A stretch of 64,000 nucleotides of DNA, from assembly GCA_050115795.1 (NCBI GenBank), contig JASFPT010000001.1, positions 1 to 64,000 on the forward strand. The letters are read 5' to 3'. Below are positions 50,198 through 61,609 of the stretch, piece after piece. Source of the stretch: JAIPEL01 sp050115795 (GTDB lineage Bacteria; Desulfobacterota; Desulfobacteria; Desulfobacterales; CAFBRK01). The translations under genes were made by a program, and so were the position numbers. Below the pieces are notes generated by a model. That model saw nothing but the letters and a program-made list of their open reading frames with translations, made no database searches and was not told the DNA's origin. Position 1 is the stretch's first letter; every line of letters starts with the position of its first letter.

Positions 50198-51685
50198 ATG
50201 GAAGCCGAAATTGTCCTCCCCTTGTGGCTGTTCATCCTTCTGGCGGTTCTTGCGTTGCTGGCGGCACTGGACCGCTTCCTGATTCCCAGCACCCGCTGGC
50301 TTCTTCGGCGGCGAATCAACCGGGTACTGGAGGAGATCGGGACCCGCCTCGACATCGAAATTCGACCTTTTCAGCTCACCAAGCGGCAGGTGTTGATCGA
50401 TCGTCTGGCTTACGATCCGATCGTGGCCGAAGCCGCCCGCCAATACGCCCGGCAGCACGACATGCCCCTTGACGTCGCCCAGGACAAAGCCTTGTCCTAC
50501 GCTCGCGAGATCGTTCCCTCCTTCAATGCCTATCTCTATTTCCGGATCGGGTATTGGGCGGCGAAAAAGGTGGCGCGCGTGTTGTACCGGGTCCGGGTCG
50601 GGCTGCTGGAGGAGGACCGGTTTTCTGCCATCGACCGGGACTCGACGGTCGTTTTCGTCATGAACCACCGCAGCAACATGGACTACGTGCTGGTCGCATT
50701 TCTGGCGGCGGAAAGAACCACCCTCTCCTATGCGGTGGGAGAGTGGGCCCGGATCTGGCCCCTTCAAACCCTGATCCGGGCCATGGGCGCGTTTTTCGTG
50801 CGTCGGCACTCCGGCGACAATACGCTGTACCGGCGGGTGCTGGAGCGCTACATCCGCATGGCCACTGCAGAGGGGGTCTGCCAGGCGGTCTTCCCCGAGG
50901 GACGGCTGAGCCGGGACGGCAGGCTTCAGCCCCCGAAGCTCGGCCTGGTCGATTACATGTTGCGGGAATACCAACTGGAAACAGACCGGGACATCGTTTT
51001 CATTCCGGTGGGGATCAACTACGATCGAACGCTGGAGGACCGAAGCCTGCTGCGGGAGCTCAATCCGGACGCCCCCAAAAGAAGCCGCTGGTTTGTGATG
51101 CGCACCGCGTTTCGCTTCGTGCGCCGCAGCCTGCTGCTGATGGTGCTGAGCCGATGGGAGCGCTACGGCTATGCCTGCGTAAATTTCGGGGCACCGGTAT
51201 CGATGCGCGAATACTGCCGACGGCACGGCATCGATTTCAAACGCCTGGAGCGGGCAAACCGCTTTGTGGAAGTTCAGCGGTTGTGCGAGCGCCTCATGGA
51301 GCGGATCGCTCGGGTGGTTCCGGTCCTTCCGGTCTCTTTGGTGGCAACCGTTTATCTGGAAGCAGCAGGGCAATCCATGGATCTGATCGAGATCGAAAAG
51401 CGCTCCGAACGCCTTTTGATGGCGATGAAACAGGCCGGTGCCCCCGTGTTCGAGGCCCCCAGAAGCACCCTGAACCACCTGGTCGGGGGCGCCGTCCACA
51501 CGCTGCATCTTCGCCGGATACTGCACCGGGACGGCGATCGCTACCGCGCGGATCCGGAGCAGACGCCGCTTTTGCGATACTATGCCAACGCCGTGGCGCA
51601 CTGGCACCCTGCCGCGTGCGCCGACGTCGATACGGCCCGCCTCACGACAGCTTCAACATCAGAGCTTCCAGGTAGCGGGACTTGA
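50198..51685 (+). CDS. PlsB-like glycerol-3-phosphate acyltransferase
   Basis: 495 residues with one N-terminal membrane segment. Motifs follow PlsB: NHRSNMDYVLVAF, GAFFVRR, FPEGRLSRDGRLQPPKLG, and FIPVGINYD. At 495 residues it is much shorter than E. coli PlsB (about 800), so it belongs to a short branch whose acyl donor is unknown. It makes lysophosphatidic acid by family. Its 3' end overlaps the convergent ferredoxin-like gene by 44 bp. Confidence 0.85.
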   Translation: MEAEIVLPLWLFILLAVLALLAALDRFLIPSTRWLLRRRINRVLEEIGTRLDIEIRPFQLTKRQVLIDRLAYDPIVAEAARQYARQHDMPLDVAQDKALSYAREIVPSFNAYLYFRIGYWAAKKVARVLYRVRVGLLEEDRFSAIDRDSTVVFVMNHRSNMDYVLVAFLAAERTTLSYAVGEWARIWPLQTLIRAMGAFFVRRHSGDNTLYRRVLERYIRMATAEGVCQAVFPEGRLSRDGRLQPPKLGLVDYMLREYQLETDRDIVFIPVGINYDRTLEDRSLLRELNPDAPKRSRWFVMRTAFRFVRRSLLLMVLSRWERYGYACVNFGAPVSMREYCRRHGIDFKRLERANRFVEVQRLCERLMERIARVVPVLPVSLVATVYLEAAGQSMDLIEIEKRSERLLMAMKQAGAPVFEAPRSTLNHLVGGAVHTLHLRRILHRDGDRYRADPEQTPLLRYYANAVAHWHPAACADVDTARLTTASTSELPGSGT

Positions 51686-52919
51686 CCTGCTCCGAGGCCA
51701 AGGCTCGCTGAAGGGGGGGAAGCCGCAGGATGACGCCGAGTACTGCGGCCAACGCCCTGTGGGAAAAGAGAACCTGATTGTCGAAGATCAGGTTCTGCAG
51801 TTTTCCCCGCTCCAGGGCCATCACCACAGCCCGGTGCGCGCTGGTTGCGGGCGTCAGCACCCGCTGGGGTCTTTCTTCCAATGCCATGGCTCCTGAAGGG
51901 CAGACCCGGGCGCAAAGCCCGCATCCCAGACAGCGCATCGGATCGATCCGCACCGTTTTTCGCTTCGGCCGCTTCGGATCGTTGGCCGAAACCAGGCTCA
52001 CCGCCTCCACCGGGCAGATGTCGACGCACTTTCCGCATCCATTGCAGCGGTCCTCCCCGATCCGGGGAAAATAGTTGGTGGTGTGCACCGGCCGCAGAAT
52101 GGCAAACCGCCGGGCGGCGATCATCGCTTCGCAGCAGCAACCGCAGCAGTTGCAGATGAAATTGACGCCCCGTCGAACGTTTTCTCCGAACTGGACGAGG
52201 TGCCGGTCGTAGGCGAGCTGCAGCAGGTCCATCCCCTCGGAGGGATCCACTTTCCGCGCGTGACCGTGCCGGATCAGCGACTGGGCGGTGGTGTTGAACG
52301 TCATGCAGATGTCGAGGGGCGCTTTGCAGGCCCGGCCCACGTGCACCATTTTGTGCCGGCAGTAGCAGGTACCGACGGCCATGGGCGTCGCGGTCCGGAT
52401 GACCTCGCTGGCCCGCTCATAGTCGAGCACGTGAATCGCGGATTGGGCCGGAAGCGCCGGTTCGTGGACGAAAACCCGGCCCAACTGGGTTTCGCCCTCG
52501 GTAAACAGCTCCCGAATAAAGTCTTCCTCCACATTCAGGTACTCGTAAAAGAGTTCGCTGAGCAGCTTCTGGTCGATGTCGCCCCGGACCCGCATCAGCG
52601 AAAATTCGAAAAATCCGGCCATGGGCGGGGGCAGGACATAGTGGCGGCGACCGTTTTCGTCAAAATCGACCAGAAGCGCCCGGGAGCACAAGGTGTCGAG
52701 GATCTTTCGCGCTTGGGCAGTGTTCATCTTCCAGATGCGGGCCGCCTTTTCAACGGCAAACGGCCGGATCGGAAGCAAAGAGACCAGCTCGGCCTCCCGT
52801 TCGTCAAACAGCATCCGGAGAATGGCGAAAAGAAGCTTTCCGGGCGGAGCGCCCTGGGGAAACCGGTTCAGCCGCCGGGTGAGGCGGCCATAGGGATTTT
52901 CGGAGCCGTGGTGGGCCAT
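51642..52919 (-). CDS. Two-[4Fe-4S] ferredoxin-domain protein with large N-terminal region
   Basis: 425 residues. The C-terminal third has two clusters, CNGCGKCVDICPVEA and CLGCGLCARVCPSGA. Upstream are further Cys groups, GTCYCRHK and CNCCGCCCE, as in the '4Fe-4S binding' family that starts with a winged-helix-like segment (ARIWKMNTAQARKILDTLCS). It probably takes part in anaerobic electron transfer or sensing. No signal peptide. Partner not evident. Confidence 0.82.
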   Translation of the reverse strand: MAHHGSENPYGRLTRRLNRFPQGAPPGKLLFAILRMLFDEREAELVSLLPIRPFAVEKAARIWKMNTAQARKILDTLCSRALLVDFDENGRRHYVLPPPMAGFFEFSLMRVRGDIDQKLLSELFYEYLNVEEDFIRELFTEGETQLGRVFVHEPALPAQSAIHVLDYERASEVIRTATPMAVGTCYCRHKMVHVGRACKAPLDICMTFNTTAQSLIRHGHARKVDPSEGMDLLQLAYDRHLVQFGENVRRGVNFICNCCGCCCEAMIAARRFAILRPVHTTNYFPRIGEDRCNGCGKCVDICPVEAVSLVSANDPKRPKRKTVRIDPMRCLGCGLCARVCPSGAMALEERPQRVLTPATSAHRAVVMALERGKLQNLIFDNQVLFSHRALAAVLGVILRLPPLQRALASEQVKSRYLEALMLKLS

Positions 52920-53144
52920 GGGCTCAGCCGCTGGGGCGCGGCTCGTGTTCGGGCCGCCGGGTTCTTCGCGCCGTTTCTTTCGGCTGGAAAAACCCGGCGG
53001 CAGGTTCCAGGTGCCGGTCTTCAGATCTCATCGAGGGTGACGCCACCATACCGTATCCCCCGTCGGATATGCAACCGGAGCCCGCATCGGACCTGGCGGT
53101 TTCCGTCATGGAGGACCGAGACCACCGGCACCGTCGCGCTTTTC

Positions 53145-53573
53145 TCAGACCCGCCTGGCCGTCAGACGGATCTCGATGCTGTCCGACAGCGCCTTTGAGA
53201 CCGGACACCCCTTCTTGGCCGCCTGTGCTTTCTCCTGAAAGGTCTTCTCGTCGATCCCGGGAACCTTCGCCTCGGTGGTCAAATCGATTCGGGTGATCGC
53301 AAATCCCTCTGCCTGCTTTTCGATGGTCACCGCAGCCCGGGTCTCGATCGACTCGGGGGCATGACCGGCCTGCGCGAGGATCAGGGAAAAGGCCATGGAA
53401 AAGCAGCCGGCGTGGGCGGCTCCGATCAGTTCCTCCGGATTGGTGCCCGGGCCGTCTTGGAAGCGGGAGGAAAACGAATACGGCGCCTCCAGGGCCCCGC
53501 TGGCGACGCTGATCTTTCCGTTTCCCTGTTGAAGGCTTCCTTCCCAACGGGCTTGTGCGTTTCTTGTCGGCAT
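53145..53573 (-). CDS. OsmC-family peroxiredoxin
   Basis: 142 residues beginning MPTRNAQARWEGSLQQG. The two catalytic cysteines are in HAGCFSMAFSLIL and KKGCPVSKALSDS. Reduces organic hydroperoxides, a useful defence in an anaerobe exposed to oxygen. AGGAG lies upstream of ATG 53573. Confidence 0.92.
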   Translation of the reverse strand: MPTRNAQARWEGSLQQGNGKISVASGALEAPYSFSSRFQDGPGTNPEELIGAAHAGCFSMAFSLILAQAGHAPESIETRAAVTIEKQAEGFAITRIDLTTEAKVPGIDEKTFQEKAQAAKKGCPVSKALSDSIEIRLTARRV

Positions 53574-53881
53574 ATGCAGTTCTCCTTTTCGCGGAATGAT
53601 AGACCTTAGATGGATGTGTCCCGGTATAGTAAGCATCGCTTCACGGTCTTAAATAGGGTGTCCCCCGTATTTGGACAAAGACTCTCCCCTTTACAGATTT
53701 GCCGAGACCGGCAGTCCGTTTCGACTTTTGCCGTTTATGCGCGCCACCGGCTGTGGTATAGGATTCCCCCGATTGCGGGCTGCTGCCGGCTGCCCGGTGG
53801 CCTGCCGGGCCGCCCCGCGTTTGGATGCCGGCATGATGTTTTTCCCATCGGAAGCCGGACGGCTTCGTCAAGGAGAACGAC

Positions 53882-55564
<1,683 letters not shown>

Positions 55565-55729
55565 GGGCGGCCGTCGGCGGGTGGTCGCTGCGCAGCCGTC
55601 CGCGCGCCGACAGGCGGTGTTCCGAAAAAGAAGCCCCGTATTCGGGGGTGGGTTGTATGGCCGTTTTCGCAGAGATTTGAGTGTGAAGACGAACGACCGA
55701 CCGTAAAAGGAAGCGAAAAGACAAACCCG

Positions 55730-55987
55730 ATGCGAAAGAGAAACGACCGACCCAAAACGCCGACATACTACGCCTTCTATCTGCTGTTTTCCACCGATGC
55801 CTGGCGGATCGCCATGGGATTTGTCCTTTCGGTGCTGACCACCCCGCACCTGGCGCCCCCTGCGCTTTCACCGGCGGGCCGGGCCATGCTCTATGTGATG
55901 GTGGCGGCCATCGGCTGGACGATCACCGGTGGGCCGGCCCGGTGGATCACCCGCGCCCTGAAGAAGGCGATTCTCGGAAAAAACTAG
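55730..55987 (+). CDS. Small two-segment membrane protein
   Basis: 85 residues with hydrophobic stretches WRIAMGFVLSVLTT and AMLYVMVAAIGWTITGG, and a basic C-terminus RALKKAILGKN. No family recognised. It follows ettA by 165 bp; ribosome-binding site is weak. Confidence 0.6.
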   Translation: MRKRNDRPKTPTYYAFYLLFSTDAWRIAMGFVLSVLTTPHLAPPALSPAGRAMLYVMVAAIGWTITGGPARWITRALKKAILGKN

Positions 55988-55992
55988 TGGCC

Positions 55993-56046
55993 ATCTCAAA
56001 ACTCCCTTGAACCCCGCCGCGTTTCCTGGAACCGAATTTTTGAGAT
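55993..56046. terminator. Inverted repeat between convergent genes
   Basis: ATCTCAAAA (55993-56001) and TTTTGAGAT (56038-56046) are perfect inverted arms between the small membrane protein and the CBS gene. The A/T-rich bases face the loop, so this may be a weak bidirectional terminator. Confidence 0.4.
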
Positions 56047-56051
56047 CGATT

Positions 56052-56525
56052 CTACGTGTTCTTGCCGGGATCCGGTTTCGGCAGCAAGGTGCGAAGGATA
56101 TCCTCCTTGCCCAGGACGCCGACCACCCGTCCGCCGTCCACCACCGGCAGCGTGTGAAAATTCTTGTCCACCATCAACCCGGCCGCCTCCTCCAGATCGG
56201 TATCGGGCGTCACGGTGACCGGCTTCAACGTCATGGCCTCGGCCACCGTCAGCGCTGCGATTTTGCGGACCTGCCGCTCGATCTGTTTGGTGGAAGACAG
56301 GGGAATATAGCCGTCTAAAATGGTAAAAAGGGTGGGAACCGGAAACTTTGTCTGCTGGGCGATCAGATCGCTCTGGCACAGGATTCCCACCAGGTGTCCA
56401 CGATCGTCCACCACCGGAGCCCCGTTGATCCGGTTTTCGAGCAGAATCTTCGCCGCCCGCCCGATTTCGGTCTCCGGGGTGAGGGTGATCACCTCTTTGG
56501 TCATCAGGTCCCGGACTTTCGACAT
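56052..56525 (-). CDS. Tandem-CBS-domain protein
   Basis: 157 residues with two CBS motifs: VRDLMTKEVITLTPETEIGR, NGAPVVDDRGHLVGIL and AEAMTLKPVTVTPDTDLEEA, HTLPVVDGGRVVGVLGKEDI. They form an adenine-nucleotide-sensing Bateman module with no attached enzyme. A 35-residue insert lies between them. AGGAG precedes ATG 56525. Confidence 0.9.
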   Translation of the reverse strand: MSKVRDLMTKEVITLTPETEIGRAAKILLENRINGAPVVDDRGHLVGILCQSDLIAQQTKFPVPTLFTILDGYIPLSSTKQIERQVRKIAALTVAEAMTLKPVTVTPDTDLEEAAGLMVDKNFHTLPVVDGGRVVGVLGKEDILRTLLPKPDPGKNT

Positions 56526-56809
56526 GGCTGTTCTCCTTTCCAGCCGTTTGGAGCCGATCCACCGTGTTGAGCCGCCAACGGCATGATCTCACCGCTGACG
56601 ATCTGGAATCGGACCCCTTGCAACCCTTGAGGGTCATTTCATGCAGACAACCAGAAATCTGTCGCTCCCGCAAATGCGGGAGTCGGGCAAAGAGCGCTCT
56701 GGATTCCCGCCGCAGCCTTCCCCGCACACGATGCGGCGGTAAAGCCGAAAAGCGCTGCCAGGGGCGATTGCCGCATTTTCTGTTTAAACCGCACTTCCGG
56801 GACACGACA

Positions 56810-57991
56810 CTAGGAACAGTTGACGATCACCAGCTCCACCCGACGGTCGAGCACGTCGCGCTCGTCGTCGGTGCCGATGCCCACCACATTTTCCGTCGAG
56901 CCTCTTCCCTCGGCACGGGTGCGGCGACCGGCATCGGGCAGCACCGTCTCCAGCATTTGCTGAACTTTTTCGGCCCGCATCAGGGAAAGGGACTTGTTCC
57001 AGCTTTCCGGACCGGTCTTGCTGCAGTGGCCCACCACATCGAGACAGAGGTCGGTCCGGCTGAAATAGGCGCCGATATGCCGAATCCAGGCCTCGTATCT
57101 CCTGGCGGCTTCGGGGCCGCCCCAGAACGCCACGCTGTTGACCTTGAACAAAAAACGAACCGTCAGCATCCGGTGCTTTTCGACACTGATGGATACGATT
57201 TTTTCGAAGGCCTCTTCGGCCTTCTGCGCACGGCCGAGCTTTTCGTAAACGAGATACAGACCGGCGTAGGTCCGCAAGGTATGGCCGTCCGGTCGGCCTG
57301 CGGCCTCGGTAAACAGGAAAAGTGCGGTTTCCAGGTCGTCTTTCTCGTAAGCCGCGGAAGCCGCCCGCAGCAAGGCCAGCGTCTGGACCGAATAGTCTTC
57401 GAAACCCGGTGGGCCCTGCGCTTTCGGGGCTTCGCCGGACACCTTTGTTTTTCGGTATCCGGGATCGAAAAAAGGATTGTCCCGGAATATCGCCATGGGG
57501 GTGTAGTCGAGGCCGGGACCCGAAATCCGGACCGACGCGTTGCCGAGAAGTCGATTTTGCCGAAGATCCTTGATCGCCGCCCGCAGCCGGTACCGGTCGG
57601 GGGCGCCGGGCTCGGGGGAAATCCTACCGGCGATCAGATACGCCGCCGACTGCCCTGTGTCCGGCGACAGCCGCACCAGCCGAAATCCGGTGCGAGAACC
57701 GGTGGGATCCTGCAGCATGGCCTCTTCGATCTTGACGGCGGCATGGGGCACCTGGCCGCTTCCCTCGTCGACGAACAGATCCACGGCCACGATCTGAACG
57801 CCCACCTCGCCGGGAGACGCCCTTGAAAGAAGGGTTTTGGTGAGTCGAGCGGCACCGGTTTCCAAGGACAGGATCTCCTCGTCTCCCGCCGGCCCGGGGA
57901 TGCTGGCACAGGCGGTTGCCGCCAGGACCGCTGCGGCAAGGGCGGCAGCCCGGCATATTCCAACAAGGGGATGATCGCGTTCAAGGCGCAT
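56810..57991 (-). CDS. OmpA-domain lipoprotein
   Basis: 393 residues. The signal peptide ends in the lipobox LAATAC, so the mature protein is a lipoprotein. The C-terminal about 120 residues resemble OmpA/Pal peptidoglycan-binding domains (VVGHCSKTGPESWNKSLSLM, ENVVGIGTDDERDVLDRRVE), although the binding loop varies. The middle has TPR-like helices (YEKDDLETALFLFTEAAG). It lies 15 bp downstream of the membrane kinase gene and is probably its envelope partner. Confidence 0.78.
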   Translation of the reverse strand: MRLERDHPLVGICRAAALAAAVLAATACASIPGPAGDEEILSLETGAARLTKTLLSRASPGEVGVQIVAVDLFVDEGSGQVPHAAVKIEEAMLQDPTGSRTGFRLVRLSPDTGQSAAYLIAGRISPEPGAPDRYRLRAAIKDLRQNRLLGNASVRISGPGLDYTPMAIFRDNPFFDPGYRKTKVSGEAPKAQGPPGFEDYSVQTLALLRAASAAYEKDDLETALFLFTEAAGRPDGHTLRTYAGLYLVYEKLGRAQKAEEAFEKIVSISVEKHRMLTVRFLFKVNSVAFWGGPEAARRYEAWIRHIGAYFSRTDLCLDVVGHCSKTGPESWNKSLSLMRAEKVQQMLETVLPDAGRRTRAEGRGSTENVVGIGTDDERDVLDRRVELVIVNCS

Positions 57992-58006
57992 GTCGGCTCC
58001 TCCTCG

Positions 58007-60514
58007 TTACAGGTCGGCGGTGTGGGTGAAGCTGAGGGTGTAATCGATGGTCGGCGCTTTGACGGTTGCAGCCCCGGCGGCCTGGTCGATCTGAGCCGGG
58101 GCGACGGCTTCTTTGGCATCGAACATCGTTAGAAAAACCCGTTCGAACATCAGTTCCAGAAGATGCCGGACGATCATCCGCCCCTGCCCGATTTGAAGAT
58201 GCCGCTGAAGCTGTTTGATGCGCTCCTGGCGCTTTTTCAGCGACGAAAGCCGATCAAATAGCGCTTGCAACTGCTCACCATTGCCCTCGACCGTGCTGCT
58301 GCCGGCCTTCTCCATCGCCCGGATCAGCGCCTGGTGGGAACAATTGCAAAGATCGCTGCGAGCTCTCGGGTTCCGGACCACCTCCTGGCTCTCCACCGCC
58401 GCCAATACCTGCCGCTCCAGTTCGTCCAGCGTCCAATCGAAAAACACCGCCAGTTTTTCCATGACGGTTTCGGGCACCTCCACGGAGACCGCTTGGAGAG
58501 GGCCGGCGTATTGTTTGACTTTTTCGGCAAACTCGTCCCGTGCGGCGCTCCAGAAGCGGGCATTGTAGGACAGGAACTCGGGTTCCAGCGGCTTTTTCGC
58601 AGCAGCGGCCTCGCTCAGGGCCTCGATCAAATCCGGCAGGAGGCCGGCCGCTTCGGTAAGCAGGCGTCTGCCGGTGACGATGGAAAAAATGATGCAGATG
58701 ACGGCGTGCCAATCCTGAAGGAAAAAAATCCGTTCGATATCCGAATAGCAGTTTTCCAGCACCCGGTTGGGCGAAAAATTCGACGGCGTGGCGTAGGTAG
58801 GAGTGCCGCCGAGCTGAGGCTGTCGCCAGCGGTTGCCCGGGTCCGGACAGATCACGGCCGTCTCCAGATCGATCAGACCGATGGAAAAATCGCCGGCCGA
58901 GGCAAGAAACGTCGGATAGCGGCCCGAACTGCCGCTCACCAGCAGGTTGTCTGGCTTCAGGTCCCGGAGGGCGACCCGACAATGATCCAGCCATTGAAGC
59001 AAATCCAGAAGGTTGGTTACCAGGGCTTCTTTTACCGGGCGGGTTCGTCTGAAGGACAGCGATTGGGCATAGGGCAAAGCCAGGCCTCGATAGGCATCCA
59101 CCACCTCCTGCTTTTCCTGAAAGAGGCGGTCGAGCAGATCGGTTGCAGGGGCCAGCAACGCGTCGGGCCCGCCTGCCAGCGAAGCGCTCGGATCGCAAAG
59201 GCGCCGGTGAAACCAGCCCTGTTTCTGCTGGATCGAGGGGGGGCTGCCTCCCGGGGGCAGCAGCTTTTCGAGGGCGGCATCGAAACGCTGATAGAGGCCC
59301 TGCAGTTCGAGGCATATCCATCCCTTTTCGGCACCGTACCGGGTCTCGAATCCCCGGCAGTCTGCGATCAATCCGGCATCCTCGGCCAAGACCGATGTGA
59401 GGTTGTCCCCGGCAGGGCCCGCCATGGCGCGACTCAGAAAGTAGTCCCGGGAAAGGTCCATGAAAAAGGCATAATCGTTGTCGATCTTGAGGCAATGGTG
59501 CAGTCCGGGAGCTCGCCGGAGCAATCGGATGTATTCGTCCTCGATCTGTTCGGCGGACCGCAGGGCCGCGTCGTCGAGCCGTTGCACCTTGCCCAGAATC
59601 ACAGAAACGTTGGGAATGATGCACTTTCGGGGGGCAAGGGCCCGAACGGTCTCGGTTTCGAACTGGATGCGCTGGATGTAGTCGGAAAAATCACGAATCG
59701 GAACCGCCGGGATCTTGACCACGATATGGGTATCGTAGATCACATAGAAGCACTGGCTTCTGCTGCCCGTGGCCTCTCCGATGGGGCGGATGGACATGTA
59801 GCGCCACTTCCAGTCGTTTTGGAGCCGGATCCCGAGGCGGTATCGTCGGATCGGATTGTCGGCTTCGGGCTCCAGGGCTTCGATCTTTCCCGGTGCATCG
59901 GCGGGCGCCTTCAACTGCATCCGGTAGATACGGAAAAAATAGCGGACCACATCGTTGAATCGTACCAGTCGTGGGGAAGCCGAACTCGCTTTCTTTTTTT
60001 TCGAAGCAGGAGGGGGCGGCTCCGGATGGGGCTCCGGGTGGGGCTCTGGGTGCGGTGCTTCAACTTCCCCGGACCGATGGCGAATCGCTGCGGCCGCCCG
60101 GATGCCCACCACGGTCAGCAGCACCAAAAAAATAATCATGGCGATGCCAAGCCAACCGCCGGGAAGAAACGGAACCGGGTCGACCATCTGGGTCCAGTTT
60201 CGTTCCGTCCGGGAAAGATAATAGGACAGGCGCCGACCTACATCTTCTCCGGTCATCCGAAACGCCTCGGACCGGAAACGAATGTCCCCGTTGTCGATCT
60301 GCTGCACGCCCTGGGCGTTTTCATAGAACGTCTGGTCGTTCTGAATCCAGCTCCTGGCCGTCGCGATGACGCGTCCGTCTTCCATGAACAGCAGGTCGCT
60401 TCGCAACAGGAGGAGAAGTCCCGCGATCCCAAACAACACCGCAGCCAACAAACCGATTCCTGCCGGCCGGAGCTTGCGGATGATGCTTGCACTGTCGTGT
60501 TCGGCTTTTGTCAT
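58007..60514 (-). CDS. Membrane-anchored serine/threonine protein kinase-like protein
   Basis: 835 residues: membrane segment about 18-37, an extracytoplasmic domain about 38-120, second segment about 121-140, then a PHPEPHPEPHPEP linker and a cytoplasmic kinase-like domain. The nucleotide-binding Lys is in VVKIP and the catalytic loop reads ALRDLKPDNLLV. The DFG metal motif is DLE (GLIDLETAV), so it is an atypical or weakly active kinase. A long C-terminal helical region follows. Translational neighbour is the OmpA lipoprotein, suggesting an envelope-sensing unit. No phosphatase or FHA protein is near. Confidence 0.75.
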   Translation of the reverse strand: MTKAEHDSASIIRKLRPAGIGLLAAVLFGIAGLLLLLRSDLLFMEDGRVIATARSWIQNDQTFYENAQGVQQIDNGDIRFRSEAFRMTGEDVGRRLSYYLSRTERNWTQMVDPVPFLPGGWLGIAMIIFLVLLTVVGIRAAAAIRHRSGEVEAPHPEPHPEPHPEPPPPASKKKKASSASPRLVRFNDVVRYFFRIYRMQLKAPADAPGKIEALEPEADNPIRRYRLGIRLQNDWKWRYMSIRPIGEATGSRSQCFYVIYDTHIVVKIPAVPIRDFSDYIQRIQFETETVRALAPRKCIIPNVSVILGKVQRLDDAALRSAEQIEDEYIRLLRRAPGLHHCLKIDNDYAFFMDLSRDYFLSRAMAGPAGDNLTSVLAEDAGLIADCRGFETRYGAEKGWICLELQGLYQRFDAALEKLLPPGGSPPSIQQKQGWFHRRLCDPSASLAGGPDALLAPATDLLDRLFQEKQEVVDAYRGLALPYAQSLSFRRTRPVKEALVTNLLDLLQWLDHCRVALRDLKPDNLLVSGSSGRYPTFLASAGDFSIGLIDLETAVICPDPGNRWRQPQLGGTPTYATPSNFSPNRVLENCYSDIERIFFLQDWHAVICIIFSIVTGRRLLTEAAGLLPDLIEALSEAAAAKKPLEPEFLSYNARFWSAARDEFAEKVKQYAGPLQAVSVEVPETVMEKLAVFFDWTLDELERQVLAAVESQEVVRNPRARSDLCNCSHQALIRAMEKAGSSTVEGNGEQLQALFDRLSSLKKRQERIKQLQRHLQIGQGRMIVRHLLELMFERVFLTMFDAKEAVAPAQIDQAAGAATVKAPTIDYTLSFTHTADL

Positions 60515-60857
60515 TGATCCCTTCGGCTGTAACCGGGCGGTTTGGCGGGCCCCATCTCGGGATCTGCGCCGGGCGTCTCCTTCCGTGAGGCTCTTAAAAC
60601 CATACCCGGTGGAATGTCAATCCTGCGGGGGCGCGCAGCGCCCATCTCCTGCACGCGCCGCCTTGCTCCGGAACAGAAAAGAATTCACGGTCTGCCTTGA
60701 CTTTAGCCCATTCATCCATAGGTTGAAAGCGGTTTGTCCAATAAAGCCCCCCGCAGCGAATCGGCCGATCCCGGTCGAAGGGACGGGTCCAACAAGGATC
60801 GGCCGACAGCAGAAAAAGGGGCCATGCGCCCGCGGCCGCCGCTGAAAGGAGATTGCC
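60515..60857. other. 343-bp divergent gap with a perfect leader hairpin
   Basis: The only clear structure is an 11-bp perfect inverted repeat, TCGGCCGATCC (60761-60771) with GGATCGGCCGA (60796-60806), and an inner GGACGGGTCC. It ends about 40 bp before the slyD ribosome-binding site and could be a leader hairpin or operator. Confidence 0.55.
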
Positions 60858-61355
60858 ATGGATACGGTCGAAAACGGAAAATTCGTCAGTGTGGCGTACA
60901 CGGGAACCCTCGAAAACGGAGAGGTGTTCGACACCAGCAGGGAGGGACAGCCCATGGAAGTTCAGGTGGGCACCGGTCAACTCATCGAGGGTTTTGAAAA
61001 AGCGCTGATGGGGATGGCTGTAAACGAAAAAAAGGTGTTCACCATCGGACCGGACGAGGCCTACGGAGACCGCGACGAGAGCCTGACCCGCGATTTCGCC
61101 CGCAAGGAGGTTCCTCCTGAATTGAATCCGGAGGTCGGAATGACCGTGGGCCTGACGACCGCCGACGGACGGCAGATGCCGGCGCAAATCGTCGCTGTGG
61201 ACGATGAAAAGGTCACCGTGGACATGAACCACCCGATGGCGGGCAAAACCCTGACATTCGATATCGAAGTGGTGGGAATCAGCGACACGCCCACCCAGGC
61301 GCCGATCGGCTGCGGGCCGGGATGCGACTGTTCGTCGGGGGGCGGTTGCTGCTAA
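60858..61355 (+). CDS. slyD: FKBP-type prolyl isomerase SlyD with cysteine-rich tail
   Basis: 165 residues. FKBP core: VAYTGTLENGEVFDTSREG; flap insert from about residue 75; closing MNHPMAGKTLTFDIEVVGI. The C-terminus ends CGPGCDCSSGGGCC, a short metal-binding tail as in SlyD, which delivers nickel in hydrogenase maturation. AAAGGAG lies upstream of ATG 60858. It is a paralogue of the tail-less gene at 38.7 kb. Confidence 0.92.
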   Translation: MDTVENGKFVSVAYTGTLENGEVFDTSREGQPMEVQVGTGQLIEGFEKALMGMAVNEKKVFTIGPDEAYGDRDESLTRDFARKEVPPELNPEVGMTVGLTTADGRQMPAQIVAVDDEKVTVDMNHPMAGKTLTFDIEVVGISDTPTQAPIGCGPGCDCSSGGGCC

Positions 61356-61609
61356 CTGCCGGTAAGTCAGTCGTATTTTTCTGACCCGCATACAGATGTG
61401 CATGAGATGTGTTCTTTGGCAGCGGCGGTGGCGGGCGGCCCGTGGCAGGTAGCCGACGGCTTGCGCGATTTTTACACCCGCGACATTTCACAGCCCGCAC
61501 GCCGCAGGGCGTGATCCGCCCTTTCCCAACCCGAAGGCTGACGGCCACGCCGCTGCGAGCTCTCCGGTATCGCTGCTTCGATCGCGGCGTTTTCGCTCGA
61601 GCCTGCAGT

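Noticed and set aside
48926..51607. An 893-codon open frame on the minus strand opposite typA and the acyltransferase
   Set aside because: It has no recognisable domain, is rich in His/Gln/Gly/Arg as expected from the antisense of GC-rich genes, and the plus strand has two certain genes.
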